Source: Candidatus Methanoperedentaceae archaeon
Lineage (GTDB): Archaea > Halobacteriota > Methanosarcinia > Methanosarcinales > Methanoperedenaceae
DNA: 20,578 bases
NCBI GenBank assembly: GCA_014859785.1
Contig: JACUTP010000015.1
Location: forward strand, 1 to 20,578
Reading direction: 5' to 3'
The translations under genes were made by a program, and so were the position numbers. Each line of letters opens with the position of its first letter. Position 1 is the first letter of the stretch. The notes under the pieces were generated by a model. That model saw nothing but the letters and a program-made list of their open reading frames with translations. It was not told where the DNA came from and did not search any database. Below are positions 6,856 through 14,969 of the stretch, piece by piece.

Positions 6856-7437
6856 ATGGAAACAAAATATAAAAACACCACTATCAGGATTACATCCGGG
6901 GTTTATGAACCCTGTGAGGATTCATTCCTGCTTGCAGATGCTGCATTAGCCGAGATAAAAGACGCGGATCATATCCTTGAAGCGGGGTGCGGAAGCGGAA
7001 TTATATCAGCAGTAATAAATGCAAATACAAAAGCAAGCATCATCGGGATAGATATAAGTCCCCATGCTGTAAAATGCACGAAAGAAAATGGCATTCAGGT
7101 GATAAGGGGCGACCTGTTAAACTGCATAAAAGGGAAGTTCGATATTATTATATTCAATCCCCCATATTTGCCAACAAGAGAATTTGAAAAGGAAAAAGGC
7201 TGGATGAATGCAGCCCTTGATGGTGGACCCGACGGCAGGCAGGTAATTTACCGATTCCTTGATGATGCGGGATTTTATCTTGTTAACCATGGGAAAATAC
7301 TGATGCTGGTATCATCGCTCACAGGGATAGAAGAGATAAAATCCAGGATGTTATCCCTGAATTTTTCTGTGGAAGAGGTGGTTCAGGAAAGATTTATGTT
7401 CGAACAACTGGTGGTTCTATTGGCAACTAAGTTATAA
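6856..7437 (+). CDS. HemK2/MTQ2-type protein glutamine methyltransferase
   Basis: A 193-residue class I SAM methyltransferase. It shows V-Y-E-P-C-E-D-S-F-L-L near residue 17, the SAM-binding E-A-G-C-G-S-G, an acidic I-G-I-D-I-S, and the catalytic N-P-P-Y motif (FNPPYLP). The E-P-x-E-D-S/T-F start and compact size match the archaeal/eukaryotic HemK2 (MTQ2) group, which methylates the glutamine of the GGQ motif in the release factor, rather than bacterial PrmC with its extra N-terminal domain. No Trm112-like partner is seen here. It lies 75 bases after the 13-haem gene; no clear SD is seen. Function is by family; the substrate is not proven. Confidence 0.85.
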   Translation: METKYKNTTIRITSGVYEPCEDSFLLADAALAEIKDADHILEAGCGSGIISAVINANTKASIIGIDISPHAVKCTKENGIQVIRGDLLNCIKGKFDIIIFNPPYLPTREFEKEKGWMNAALDGGPDGRQVIYRFLDDAGFYLVNHGKILMLVSSLTGIEEIKSRMLSLNFSVEEVVQERFMFEQLVVLLATKL

Positions 7438-7463
7438 TTACCGCAGAGTTAGTTGCTCAGGAA

Positions 7464-7745
7464 TTATATATCTATTTCTGCAAACCTGTCTAAATCAGTC
7501 CGGTGTCCCCAGATATCTCCTACAATGAGTTTTATATTACTCGTTTTTAAGAGCATTTTTGTGGTTCCTGATAGTGTCTTGTGGTAGGAAGACGGTAACT
7601 GTATCCGTTTTAATTTCGGACTATACTTTATCAGTTCAAAAATGTTTTTTTCAGATGGTCTGAAACAAAAATGTACATTTTCCTCTTTTCCATCGAGATC
7701 CTTGAGGTCTTCCTCAGAGCCAATTATCCTGAAAACGACTTTCAT
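7464..7745 (-). CDS. DUF1699-like protein of unknown function
   Basis: A 93-residue minus-strand protein starting MKVVFRIIG. Recognisable features are HFCFRPSEKNIFELI, PKLKRIQLPSSYHKT and a late GDIWGHRTD. I recall this pattern from the DUF1699 proteins of Methanosarcinales; no function is known. The ATG at 7745 is chosen over an in-frame TTG at 7763 because a TATA element (minus-strand AATATAAA, about 7772-7779) lies about 30 bases before the ATG. That spacing gives a nearly leaderless message in which 7745 is the first AUG. It is convergent with the methyltransferase gene, 26 bases from its stop. Confidence 0.72.
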   Translation of the reverse strand: MKVVFRIIGSEEDLKDLDGKEENVHFCFRPSEKNIFELIKYSPKLKRIQLPSSYHKTLSGTTKMLLKTSNIKLIVGDIWGHRTDLDRFAEIDI

Positions 7746-7768
7746 AATATGTCTATATGACAATTCTA

Positions 7769-7780
7769 TTATTTATATTT
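7769..7780 (-). promoter_or_regulatory. TATA box of the DUF1699-like gene
   Basis: On the minus strand the element reads AAATATAAATAA. Its centre is about 30 bases before the ATG at 7745, as expected for a leaderless or near-leaderless archaeal transcript. Confidence 0.5.
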
Positions 7781-7963
7781 GTTACCTTTCAACGACCCTT
7801 GATTCTTTCAGGGCTATGGTATCATAAACCCGTTGTTTTAGTCGTAAAAAAGACTGCTTTTTCTTAAAACGTGACTTTCTTGCTGTGGAATATCCTTACT
7901 GCGTTAATTTTAAGTAGAATCATGCAAATGAAATATTGACCAAATTAATAGGGAGGTTATTAA

Positions 7964-8431
7964 ATGGTTGATACATGGAATGATTTCAGAAGATTTGATG
8001 AAGTGATGAACAGGATGTTTGAGGAATTCTGGGGACGACCTGGCAGGCGGAGATTACTGCCGTCCAGGCTTTTACCGTCAGGTGAGGAAAAAGGTGAACT
8101 TGTTGAACAGAGGCAGCCTTTCATAGATGTTGTAGAGACTGATAATGAGGTCATAGCAACAGCTGAAATGCCAGGGCTCGAAAAGGAGGATATCAACCTT
8201 AACATTTCAGAAGATAGGCTTGAGATATCAGCAGAAACAAAGCACGAGGAGAAAAAGGAAGAAAAAGGCTATGTCTACAGGGAGATAAGCAGGGGGAGTT
8301 ATTACCGTGCAATATCCTTACCCTCGTCAGTAGACCCTGATAATTCAAAAGCAACTTACAATAACGGTGTTCTTGAAGTTAAAATGCCAAAGACGGAAAT
8401 CAAGAAGAAAAAGCCGATAAAAGTTGAATAG
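7964..8431 (+). CDS. Hsp20/alpha-crystallin family small heat shock protein
   Basis: A 155-residue cytosolic chaperone. The N-terminal part is aromatic and Arg-rich (FEEFWGRPGRRR). The alpha-crystallin domain runs from about residue 48 (QPFIDVVETDNEV) to 145 and contains A-E-M-P-G-L-E-K-E-D-I, I-S-A-E-T-K-H-E-E, R-E-I-S-R-G-S-Y-Y-R and N-G-V-L-E-V-K-M-P-K. An I-K-V tail motif (KPIKVE) at the end supports oligomerisation. Small heat shock proteins bind unfolding proteins without ATP. A strong ribosome binding site, GGGAGGT (7951-7957), precedes the ATG by six bases. The gene stands alone and is closed by a good hairpin. The 200 bases upstream hold no other gene. Confidence 0.95.
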   Translation: MVDTWNDFRRFDEVMNRMFEEFWGRPGRRRLLPSRLLPSGEEKGELVEQRQPFIDVVETDNEVIATAEMPGLEKEDINLNISEDRLEISAETKHEEKKEEKGYVYREISRGSYYRAISLPSSVDPDNSKATYNNGVLEVKMPKTEIKKKKPIKVE

Positions 8432-8445
8432 AGGGAGTTGTGGTG

Positions 8446-8488
8446 CCTGGGCAGCCCCTGTTTATCGGGGTTGCCCGGTTTATTTTTT
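8446..8488 (+). terminator. GC-rich hairpin terminator after hsp20
   Basis: CCTGGGCAGCCCC (8446-8458) pairs with GGGGTTGCCCGG (8467-8478) with one bulged T and one G-U pair, around an 8-base loop. A T-rich tail (TTTATTTTTT) follows. It lies 14 bases past the hsp20 stop. Confidence 0.75.
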
Positions 8489-8515
8489 ACTTAATTCGAA
8501 TTCATGAGTGTTCGG

Positions 8516-8836
8516 TTAAGCAATCCATGTATCCATCAACCTCTTTCTATTTTTGTTGGGATCATTTCCCTGACCTATAAAGATATCAAATAAAGTAAGC
8601 ATATCCAATTTTAGACCCATGCTCTCAAGAACTTCTTTCAATAATCTATCTGCATTTTCAGTAAACACTTTTGCCCATCGTAGATGAGTATATAGGTGAG
8701 CTTTTTTAGGATCTACATTTTTTACTAATCTCAAAATTTTGCGAGAACACATAAGTGTCAAAATCGCTACCCAGATCAGGCATTTAGCTGGAGATATTGG
8801 ATGTAACCAGGGATTTTCTCCCTGCCTTAAATAAAA
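8516..8836 (-). pseudogene. C-terminal remnant of a transposase (probably IS4-type)
   Basis: The minus-strand frame is open from 8836 to the TGA-type end at 8516, about 106 codons, although its first ATG is only at 8761. Upstream of that ATG the frame reads F-Y-L-R-Q-G-E-N-P-W, then A-K-C-L-I-W-V-A-I-L-T-L-M-C-S-R-K-I-L-R-L-V. The tail ends RKRLMDTWIA. The alternation after the tryptophan, with a hydrophobic L-I-W-V-A-I-L-T-L helix ending in S-R, resembles the region past the catalytic Glu in IS4-type DDE transposases. No DDE Asp motifs and no N-terminal part remain, and a stop (8837-8839) cuts the frame. No terminal inverted repeats were found; a palindrome AATTCGAATT sits nearby at 8493-8502. 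The family call is tentative; fragment status is likely. Confidence 0.5.
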
Positions 8837-8878
8837 TCACAAAAGAAAACTTGAGTGTATCAGAAGTCTCAGTTTAGT

Positions 8879-9399
8879 ATGGGCGCATTAGCACGAGGCA
8901 CGTTATATTTCATGTCAGTCCAGCTTGTCTTCCTCACCAGCGGATACATCATCAACGCCGCCCTGCAGCCTGCGGCATCTTCGGAGTGGTCATATCGCTC
9001 ATGACCCTGCAGTGATGTTTAGCAGTTCCATACAAAGGGTTGGTGTCATTGGTCTGGTGCTGCTGGGATATGCCATCTACGGCGCTATTGCAGGGTATCT
9101 CCTGGAACCTCTGGTAGGCGTGGGTATCGGATGGTACTACCGGAAAGTACATCAGGGAGTCCATGAGGTGCTTCTTAGCCTCGTTTATAAAGATGCTCTT
9201 TGCGCCGCTGGCTGTATTTGTAATAATCCTGGCAGTTCCGGTAAGCGGGCTTATCCTGCCGCTGTGGTATGCGTTCCTGTTCGGGATATATTTAAGTATT
9301 CTCGTACTGACCTTCAATTGGAAGCTTCCAAAGATATCACTCGCAAACCATTATATATTGAATGCAACAAACACTAATCTAAACTCAAAAAATGGGTAA
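8879..9399 (+). pseudogene. Decayed polysaccharide flippase (oligosaccharide transporter family)
   Basis: Pieces of a Wzx/RfbX-type flippase are spread over three frames. From ATG 8879 the frame reads LARGTLYFMSVQLVFLTSGY, a typical flippase N-terminus, and then stops. From about 8974 another frame gives GIFGVVISLMTL, the next conserved segment, and stops. A third frame gives GLVLLGYAIYGAIAGYLLEP and GIGWYYRKV (about 9045-9150). The last frame gives MLFAPLAVFVIILAVPVSGL and a C-terminal end at TAA 9397-9399. Intact relatives have over 400 residues and about 12-14 helices; only some 170 codons remain, so large internal parts are deleted. It is clearly not functional. An Agl23-type protein, usually linked to flippases, is encoded 1.8 kb downstream. 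Confidence 0.75.
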
Positions 9400-9414
9400 A
9401 GGAGTGGTTAGATT

Positions 9415-9660
9415 TTGGATACTGAACAAGTAAAGAAGAAAATTATAAAACTGGTTAAAGTGGGAATGATCTTCTGGATAATAGGTTTACTAATGGTCAT
9501 TTCTGCAATAGTTATAGAATTCACGATAGAAAATTCTACGGGATATATGCTTTTGACATTGCAACTCGGGGGTATAGGGTTAATACTTTCAGGAATATTC
9601 CTGGCACTTGTTGCAGTAGTCAGTGTTCTGGATATGATTCCGGACAAGCAGGTAATTTGA
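9415..9660 (+). CDS. Small two-helix membrane protein of unknown function
   Basis: An 81-residue protein with a charged head (DTEQVKKKIIKLVK) and two hydrophobic helices, about 17-36 and 44-70, separated by a short acidic loop (EFTIENST). It ends in DMIPDKQVI. The start is TTG at 9415, supported by a GGAGTGG ribosome binding site at 9401-9407. It lies 15 bases after the flippase remnant and converges on moeA. I do not recognise a family. The SD, amphipathic layout and frame length support a real gene. Confidence 0.65.
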   Translation: MDTEQVKKKIIKLVKVGMIFWIIGLLMVISAIVIEFTIENSTGYMLLTLQLGGIGLILSGIFLALVAVVSVLDMIPDKQVI

Positions 9661-9691
9661 AAGGGATAATTTTTCCTTTGCTTTTTTTGCA

Positions 9692-10870
9692 TCAATCGAT
9701 AAGCTTCACTTCAACTGTTTCACCTTTTTCATAACCTTCAATATTTTCCGGTATTACCACAAACCCGTCAGCCTTTGACACTGAACTCAATATCCCGGCA
9801 CCTGATGTTGCAAGCGGAACCGCGTGTCCATTTTCAAGCCTCACCCTGGCAAATGTCTTAAAACCCGTGCGGGAAGCTATTTTCTCAGATAACACTGCCA
9901 GGACCGTGGTTTCGTATTCCCGGGGCATGTTCCCGAGTTTGCGCAACGCCTCCTTCCCAAACCAGTAAAGCGCCACGATACCGGCAACAGGGTAACCCGG
10001 CATGCAGATAACAGGCTTGCCATTGATAATACCGAGAGCCGTGGGTTTTCCCGGGCTGATACCCACACCGTGAACGACCAGTTTACCAAGTGATGCAACA
10101 ACTCCCGGAACAAAATCCCGCTTACCCACAGACGTACCCCCGCATATTATTATCATATCAGCATCAAGGTTTGCTTTGATTGCGCTTTTTATCATTCCAG
10201 GATTATCGGTTACAATATCATGAAGCCCTGGCACTCCCCCCCATTTCCTGATATAAAGCTCTGTCATCAGACCGTTTGTTTCGTAAACCTCTCCGATTCC
10301 AGGCAGGGCATCCCCCTTTGGTATAAGTTCCTCACCGGTCGGGATGATTGCCACAACAGGCTTCCTGAATACCTTGATTTCCCTGATACCAAGTGAGGCA
10401 ATAACACCAATATCACAGGGGCGCAGGAGCTTACCCCTTTTAATTATCATCTCGCCTTTTCGTATATCTTCCCCGATTTCCCCCACATTTTTCAGGGGAT
10501 GCACCTGTGTAAATACCTCAACAATTCCACCATGTGTTTGCGTATCCTCAACCATTACAACAGCATCAGCGCCTTCCGGGACCGCAGACCCTGTATGGAC
10601 ACGCACACAGCTGCCTTTTCCAATACTGTCCCCTGTTTTTAGTATTACCGGGGATGTGCTTCCCCCACCAAGCGTATCGGATGCCTTAACTGCAAACCCA
10701 TCCATTGCCGCCCTCCTGTAATGCGGAACATCCGTTTTTGCGGTTATATCTTCGGCACTGACCCTGCCGTCACACTTCTCAACATTAAGGTTTTCTGACC
10801 CTGTAAGCGGTTCAAATGAGGCAAGGAAGAGTTCCAGTGCCATATCAGCATTCATCCTGGTTTTAAACAT
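9692..10870 (-). CDS. moeA: Molybdopterin molybdenumtransferase MoeA
   Basis: A 392-residue cytosolic enzyme that inserts molybdate or tungstate into adenylylated molybdopterin, the last step of molybdenum cofactor assembly. The MoeA pattern is complete: V-P-H-Y-R-R-A-A-M-D-G-F-A-V near residue 48, H-T-G-S-A-V-P-E-G-A-D-A-V near 92, I-P-T-G-E-E-L, then the MoCF-binding G-G-T-S-V-G-K-R-D and G-K-P-x-x-x-M-P-G-Y-P-V (domain III), and a C-terminal barrel domain. Length is normal for the single-domain MoeA form. Its start overlaps the moaD stop by one base (TAATG), so translation is likely coupled. A weak hairpin and T-run (9660-9688) lie between it and the convergent membrane gene. It would serve molybdo- or tungsto-enzymes such as formylmethanofuran dehydrogenase, which are encoded elsewhere. 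Confidence 0.95.
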   Translation of the reverse strand: MFKTRMNADMALELFLASFEPLTGSENLNVEKCDGRVSAEDITAKTDVPHYRRAAMDGFAVKASDTLGGGSTSPVILKTGDSIGKGSCVRVHTGSAVPEGADAVVMVEDTQTHGGIVEVFTQVHPLKNVGEIGEDIRKGEMIIKRGKLLRPCDIGVIASLGIREIKVFRKPVVAIIPTGEELIPKGDALPGIGEVYETNGLMTELYIRKWGGVPGLHDIVTDNPGMIKSAIKANLDADMIIICGGTSVGKRDFVPGVVASLGKLVVHGVGISPGKPTALGIINGKPVICMPGYPVAGIVALYWFGKEALRKLGNMPREYETTVLAVLSEKIASRTGFKTFARVRLENGHAVPLATSGAGILSSVSKADGFVVIPENIEGYEKGETVEVKLID

Positions 10871-11154
10871 TATCCACCTGAAACAGGAGGGAAAATGGCA
10901 AGCTCATCATCCGGATGCAGTTCCCGTTCCAACCCGCCTGAGCCATGAATATTGTTCCCGTTAATAAAAATATTGATATGAGACCGAACAGTACCGTTTT
11001 CAAAAACCAGTTTTTCAAATCCTGGAAAGCTGTTACAAAGGGAGGCGAGTATCTCCCTGACAGTCGCGCCTTCAAGTTCCAGTTCTTTTGTTTTCGCATA
11101 TTCCCGGAAATTTGCAAACAGTTTTACCCTGATTTTTGGCATTGGATTAAGCAT
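10870..11154 (-). CDS. MoaD/ThiS family sulfur carrier protein
   Basis: A 94-residue ubiquitin-fold protein. It starts I-R-V-K-L-F-A-N-F-R-E-Y-A, continues with T-V-R-E-I-L and I-N-G-N-N-I, then has D-D-E-L-A-I-F-P-P-V-S-G-G. The terminal Gly-Gly is the site of thiocarboxylation, and the F-P-P-V-x-G-G end is characteristic of MoaD, the small subunit of molybdopterin synthase. The translational overlap with moeA supports a molybdenum cofactor role over a tRNA-thiolation (SAMP) role, although archaeal members can do both. An ATG at codon 5 (11142) is an alternative start. No SD is seen. Confidence 0.88.
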   Translation of the reverse strand: MLNPMPKIRVKLFANFREYAKTKELELEGATVREILASLCNSFPGFEKLVFENGTVRSHINIFINGNNIHGSGGLERELHPDDELAIFPPVSGG

Positions 11155-11205
11155 GTTCTTATTAAACCATAAATGCTATGAATATGGATTAACTATGGTA
11201 AGCAG

Positions 11206-12795
11206 ATGAATAAAAAGAAGTCCGCCCTGTATGGTATCTTTATCATCCTGGTTGCTATTGCCTTTTTCCTGAGGCTGTATAACCTTGACGAGCGTGTTTT
11301 CCACCATGATGAAGCAGCCATGGGATATTTTACATACCAGCTTTTCAAGGACGGTGTGTATTCCTATAATCCTTCATTCCATGGTCCTTTTATTTATTAC
11401 GTGACTGCCGGGATGTTCAAGATTTTCGGGGACAGTATTTTTATAGCCCGCCTGCTTCCTGCACTCCTTGGCGCTTCCATGATTCTTTTCCTTATTCCCC
11501 TGCGGCAGTATATAGGTGACAGGGGTATGGTTATTTCTGCGTTTTTCCTGGCATTCTCACCGTCGTTTGTTTATTACTCACGTTTTTTCAGGACTGATAT
11601 TTTCATATCCTTTTTTTACATGGCAATCCTGGTATGCGCAGTAAAATATATTGAAAATAAGACTGGAAAATTCAGCGTGCCAGGGATAATGTACCTGTTT
11701 TTCGGGGCGGCGGGACTGGCATCGCTGACTGCCCTTAAGGAAAACGGATATATCACGGTGACGTTGATTGCGTTTTTCTTATTCCTTGTATTTGCGAGGG
11801 GAAGGTGGTACAAAGGATTATTCGGAAAGTTGAAAAGACAGGATAAGGTGGTAATGATAACATTAGCAGAAGGGTTATTTTCAATTCTTGTATTACTGGT
11901 TGTTTTTTCCCTTTTTTATACAGGAAAGCCGTTTGACCCTGCAGGCATGATGGATGCTGTTGGAAGTGCGGTTAGCCACTGGGTAAGGATGCATGAAATC
12001 GAGCGTATCGGTGGACCTATGTATTATTACCTGCCTATTATGGCACTGTATGAACTTCCGGTAGTTGTATTCGGGTTTGCAGGGATAATCCATTTTTACA
12101 GGAAGAATAATTTCCTGATGAACTTCCTGGCATACTGGGCATTGATGAACCTGCTTGTTTATTCATATCTCCAGGAAAAAGTTCCCTGGCTTGTGTTAAA
12201 CCCGCTTTTGCCGTTGGTGATTATTGCGGGAACGTATATCGGGGAACTCGTGCCGCAGTTAAGAAACGGATTCAGGCAGAAAGCCGGCGCTCTCATCATT
12301 ATATTCCTTATCCTGGGTTCGTCCTATTTCGTGTATTCCGGGGTTTTACTGAACTACCGGAATTTCACAAACCCGGCAGAGCCGCTCATACAGGCAGCAC
12401 AGCCCCCGCAGGATTTTTCGGGTTTTATAGGAAAGATAGAAGGAATATCCTCGCAGTATGACGGCAAATCAACACGGATACAGGTTACTGATGGTGGTAT
12501 CGAGACGCAGTTCCTGTGGTACCTGCGCCATTTCGATAATGTAAAATGGAAGGTCAGCCTCGATGCTGTGTTCGATGCACCTCTTGTTGTGGCGCATGAC
12601 ACTGACGGCAACAGGTCAGAGGCTGACATTGTCAGGAGCCGCCTGCGAACGGATTATGAGAGGCTTGACAGTGCAAAAATGTCCTGGTACTTTTTAAAAC
12701 CCGCTGATGTTACCCTTGATTTCCTGCTGTACAGGAAAATTGACAGGGAACCCGGCGGGTACAGGATTGTGCTGTTTTACCAGCCCAGGGTGTGA
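11206..12795 (+). CDS. Agl23-type (TIGR03663) membrane protein with PMT-like GT-C fold
   Basis: A 529-residue polytopic membrane protein with about ten or more hydrophobic helices and a soluble C-terminal part from about residue 390. After the first helix it shows L-D-E-R-V-F-H-H-D-E-A-A-M-G-Y, with an acidic pair as in protein mannosyltransferase-like GT-C enzymes, then S-F-H-G-P-F-I-Y-Y-V and A-R-L-L-P-A-L-L-G. This pattern matches proteins called flippase activity-associated Agl23 in haloarchaea, which are linked to N-glycan assembly. A direct catalytic role is not established. The gene is divergent from moaD with a 51-base gap and ends four bases before larE, converging with it. Its flippase partner may be the decayed gene at 8879-9399 or another locus. 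Confidence 0.85.
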   Translation: MNKKKSALYGIFIILVAIAFFLRLYNLDERVFHHDEAAMGYFTYQLFKDGVYSYNPSFHGPFIYYVTAGMFKIFGDSIFIARLLPALLGASMILFLIPLRQYIGDRGMVISAFFLAFSPSFVYYSRFFRTDIFISFFYMAILVCAVKYIENKTGKFSVPGIMYLFFGAAGLASLTALKENGYITVTLIAFFLFLVFARGRWYKGLFGKLKRQDKVVMITLAEGLFSILVLLVVFSLFYTGKPFDPAGMMDAVGSAVSHWVRMHEIERIGGPMYYYLPIMALYELPVVVFGFAGIIHFYRKNNFLMNFLAYWALMNLLVYSYLQEKVPWLVLNPLLPLVIIAGTYIGELVPQLRNGFRQKAGALIIIFLILGSSYFVYSGVLLNYRNFTNPAEPLIQAAQPPQDFSGFIGKIEGISSQYDGKSTRIQVTDGGIETQFLWYLRHFDNVKWKVSLDAVFDAPLVVAHDTDGNRSEADIVRSRLRTDYERLDSAKMSWYFLKPADVTLDFLLYRKIDREPGGYRIVLFYQPRV

Positions 12796-12799
12796 TAAA

Positions 12800-13606
12800 T
12801 TATTGATTAACCAGCACTTCGTCCATGCTACCGCTCCTGAATCCCAGAAGGTCAAGTGTGATATATGAAAAACCCAGTTTTTTAAACCCAGAAACCACCT
12901 TTTCCCGGATTTCCATGAACCGCATTATATCACCTGGCATAATCTCGATGCGCGCAATCCCGCCGTGGTCGCGCACCCGGACAACCCTGAAACCTGACCT
13001 GCGCAGGAAATCCTCGGCATAACCCACACGCTTAAGAGCATCTTCTGTGATTTTTTGCCCGTAGGGAAAACGTGAGGAAAGGCAAGCCATTGAAGGCTTA
13101 TCAGCAACCGACAGTCCAAGGATGCGCGCCATCTCCCTGATTTCTTCCTTTGTTACCTTAAACTCAACAAACGGGTTATATGCACCTTCTTCCTCAACAG
13201 CCCTGCGCCCGGGTCTGTGACCTTTTAAATCAGAAAAATTCGTACCCTCGATAACGGTATTTATTTTGAGCCTTTCTGCCAGTTGTTTGAGTTCCCTGAG
13301 CAGTCCCTTCTTGCAGTAGTAGCACCTATCGACAGGATTATCCGCAAATCCGGGCTCATTGAGTTCATCATAAAAAATAACCTCGTGCCTGATGCCAATC
13401 TCATCTGCGACAGCTTTCGCACATTCAAGCTCGCCGGGCGCGAGAGTCTGCGAGTCAGCTGTGACAGCAACAGCCCTGTCTCCCAGCGCCCTGTATGCAA
13501 GCGCTGCAAGTACTGAGCTATCCACACCGCCTGAAAAGGCAACAAGTACACTGCCTTTTAAAGCCAGCCAATTAACAATTCCCTGTATTTTGTCTTCGAT
13601 AGCCAT
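12800..13606 (-). CDS. larE: ATP-dependent sacrificial sulfur transferase LarE
   Basis: A 268-residue PP-loop ATPase of the LarE family. It has the P-loop S-G-G-V-D-S-S (25-31), a C-Y-Y-C pair at 95 and 98 (D-R-C-Y-Y-C-K-K-G-L), E-G-T-N-F-S-D-L near 120, and P-S-M-A-C-L-S-S-R-F-P-Y-G with Cys175. LarE donates sulfur to the nickel-pincer nucleotide used by lactate racemase-like enzymes. In the Lactobacillus enzyme the equivalent single cysteine (about 176) is sacrificed; this protein has three conserved cysteines, a pattern I recall from cluster-binding LarE forms. LarB and LarC are not in the window. It is last in the minus-strand run, 17 bases after lysA. A role in other tRNA or cofactor thiolation is possible. 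Confidence 0.88.
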   Translation of the reverse strand: MAIEDKIQGIVNWLALKGSVLVAFSGGVDSSVLAALAYRALGDRAVAVTADSQTLAPGELECAKAVADEIGIRHEVIFYDELNEPGFADNPVDRCYYCKKGLLRELKQLAERLKINTVIEGTNFSDLKGHRPGRRAVEEEGAYNPFVEFKVTKEEIREMARILGLSVADKPSMACLSSRFPYGQKITEDALKRVGYAEDFLRRSGFRVVRVRDHGGIARIEIMPGDIMRFMEIREKVVSGFKKLGFSYITLDLLGFRSGSMDEVLVNQ

Positions 13607-13623
13607 TAAAGGAATATAACCAG

Positions 13624-14913
13624 TTACAGTAACCGTGCCGGTATCTTCTGTTTCCCGATAAGGTCATTGACATCCTCGGCATCCCTTATGATGTCGTATT
13701 TCCCATCTTTGACAAGTATCTCGGCACACCTCGGTCTTCCGTTATACTGGCTGCTCATGCTGAAACCGTAAGCCCCGGCATCCAGTAATGCCACAAGGTC
13801 ACCCCTCTCAACATGGGGCAGTACCCTGTCATGGGCAAGGATGTCGCCTGTCTCGCATATGGGGCCAACGATGGTGTATGTTTTCTCAGCAGGAAGGTCT
13901 GCCTTGTTTGCCAGCAGGGCATGGTGGTAAGAATCATACATGGTCGGGCGGACGAGGAGGTTGAACCCGGCATCCACACCCACGAAAGTACGGGCTGCAT
14001 GTTTAACAGAATTCACGCGGGCAAGCAATATGGTCGTGTCGCCCATGATATATCGTCCGGGCTCAAGGATAAGTTTTGGTGATATTCCGATGCCAGAGAT
14101 CCTGTCATTAAATACCGGAAGAACAACATCAGCGAGATCATGCGGGGTCGGCGCTGGCTTTCCTTTCTCGTAAGGAATCCCGAGCCCTGAGCCGACATCC
14201 ACGAATTCAAGGTTAACCCCCAGCCGCGTGAGTTCTTCCACAAGGTCCATTATTTTCTCTGCTGCTTCAATGAAAGGTGCTGTATCAAGAATCTGGGAGC
14301 CGATGTGGCAGTGAATTCCCGTGGGATTAATACCTGGAAGCTGCAAAGCCTCGCGGTATATTGCAGTCACTTCTTCTGCCGGGATGCCAAACTTTGATGT
14401 ACGCAGTCCTGTGGATATTTTCGGATGGGTTTTTGCAGAAACATCAGGATTCACGCGGAATGCTATATTCACGGTTTTGCCAATATCATCTGCAATTGCG
14501 GAAAGGGTGTGCAATTCATCCTTTGAATCAACAGAAACCCTTACCCCTGTTTCCACGGCTTTTTCGAGTTCAAAATCTGTTTTTGAGTTGCCGTTAAACA
14601 GTATCTTATCGTGCGGGATTCCTGCTAGCAGCGCCATGTAAAGCTCCCCGTAACTGAATACATCTGCACCTGCACCTTCCCTGGCAAGTATCCTCATTAC
14701 AGCAAGGCTTCCGTTGGCTTTGGCAGCGTAATAGATGTCAGCATCAGGAAATGCGTTCCTGTATGCCAAAAAATTTTCAACAATCCTTGACTCGTTGGTG
14801 ACAAACAGGGGAGTCCCGAATTTTTCTGCAAGTTCTGTAGTATCAACATTTCCGAGCGTAAGGTGGTGATTCCTGACTTCAAGATGATTCTTTATCGTGA
14901 ACATGGGTATCAC
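13624..14913 (-). CDS. lysA: Diaminopimelate decarboxylase
   Basis: A 429-residue PLP enzyme of the alanine-racemase fold that converts meso-diaminopimelate to L-lysine, the last step of lysine synthesis. Key elements are Y-Y-A-A-K-A-N with the PLP lysine at 65, H-C-H-I-G-S-Q (201-207), E-P-G-R (284-287), C-E-T-G-D (353-357) and A-Y-G-F-S-M-S-S-Q-Y-N near the end, which binds PLP and substrate. Length is normal. The frame begins at GTG 14913; an ATG at 14904 gives a three-residue shorter protein. It is 56 bases downstream of the RNase H gene in the mtnA-rnhA-lysA-larE run. No other lysine genes are here. Confidence 0.96.
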   Translation of the reverse strand: MIPMFTIKNHLEVRNHHLTLGNVDTTELAEKFGTPLFVTNESRIVENFLAYRNAFPDADIYYAAKANGSLAVMRILAREGAGADVFSYGELYMALLAGIPHDKILFNGNSKTDFELEKAVETGVRVSVDSKDELHTLSAIADDIGKTVNIAFRVNPDVSAKTHPKISTGLRTSKFGIPAEEVTAIYREALQLPGINPTGIHCHIGSQILDTAPFIEAAEKIMDLVEELTRLGVNLEFVDVGSGLGIPYEKGKPAPTPHDLADVVLPVFNDRISGIGISPKLILEPGRYIMGDTTILLARVNSVKHAARTFVGVDAGFNLLVRPTMYDSYHHALLANKADLPAEKTYTIVGPICETGDILAHDRVLPHVERGDLVALLDAGAYGFSMSSQYNGRPRCAEILVKDGKYDIIRDAEDVNDLIGKQKIPARLL

Positions 14914-14969
14914 AATTAACTGAAATAATATTATAGTTATCCCAGCCAGGAATCAGGCAATGCATGTTA

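Noticed and set aside
7746..7763. A TTG start for the DUF1699-like gene
   Set aside because: The TATA element gives a message beginning at about 7749, after this codon; the ATG at 7745 is the first usable start.
7845..7862. AAAAAG-ACTG-CTTTTT hairpin upstream of hsp20
   Set aside because: A six-base A/T stem with a four-base loop is expected by chance in AT-rich DNA, and no gene ends just before it.
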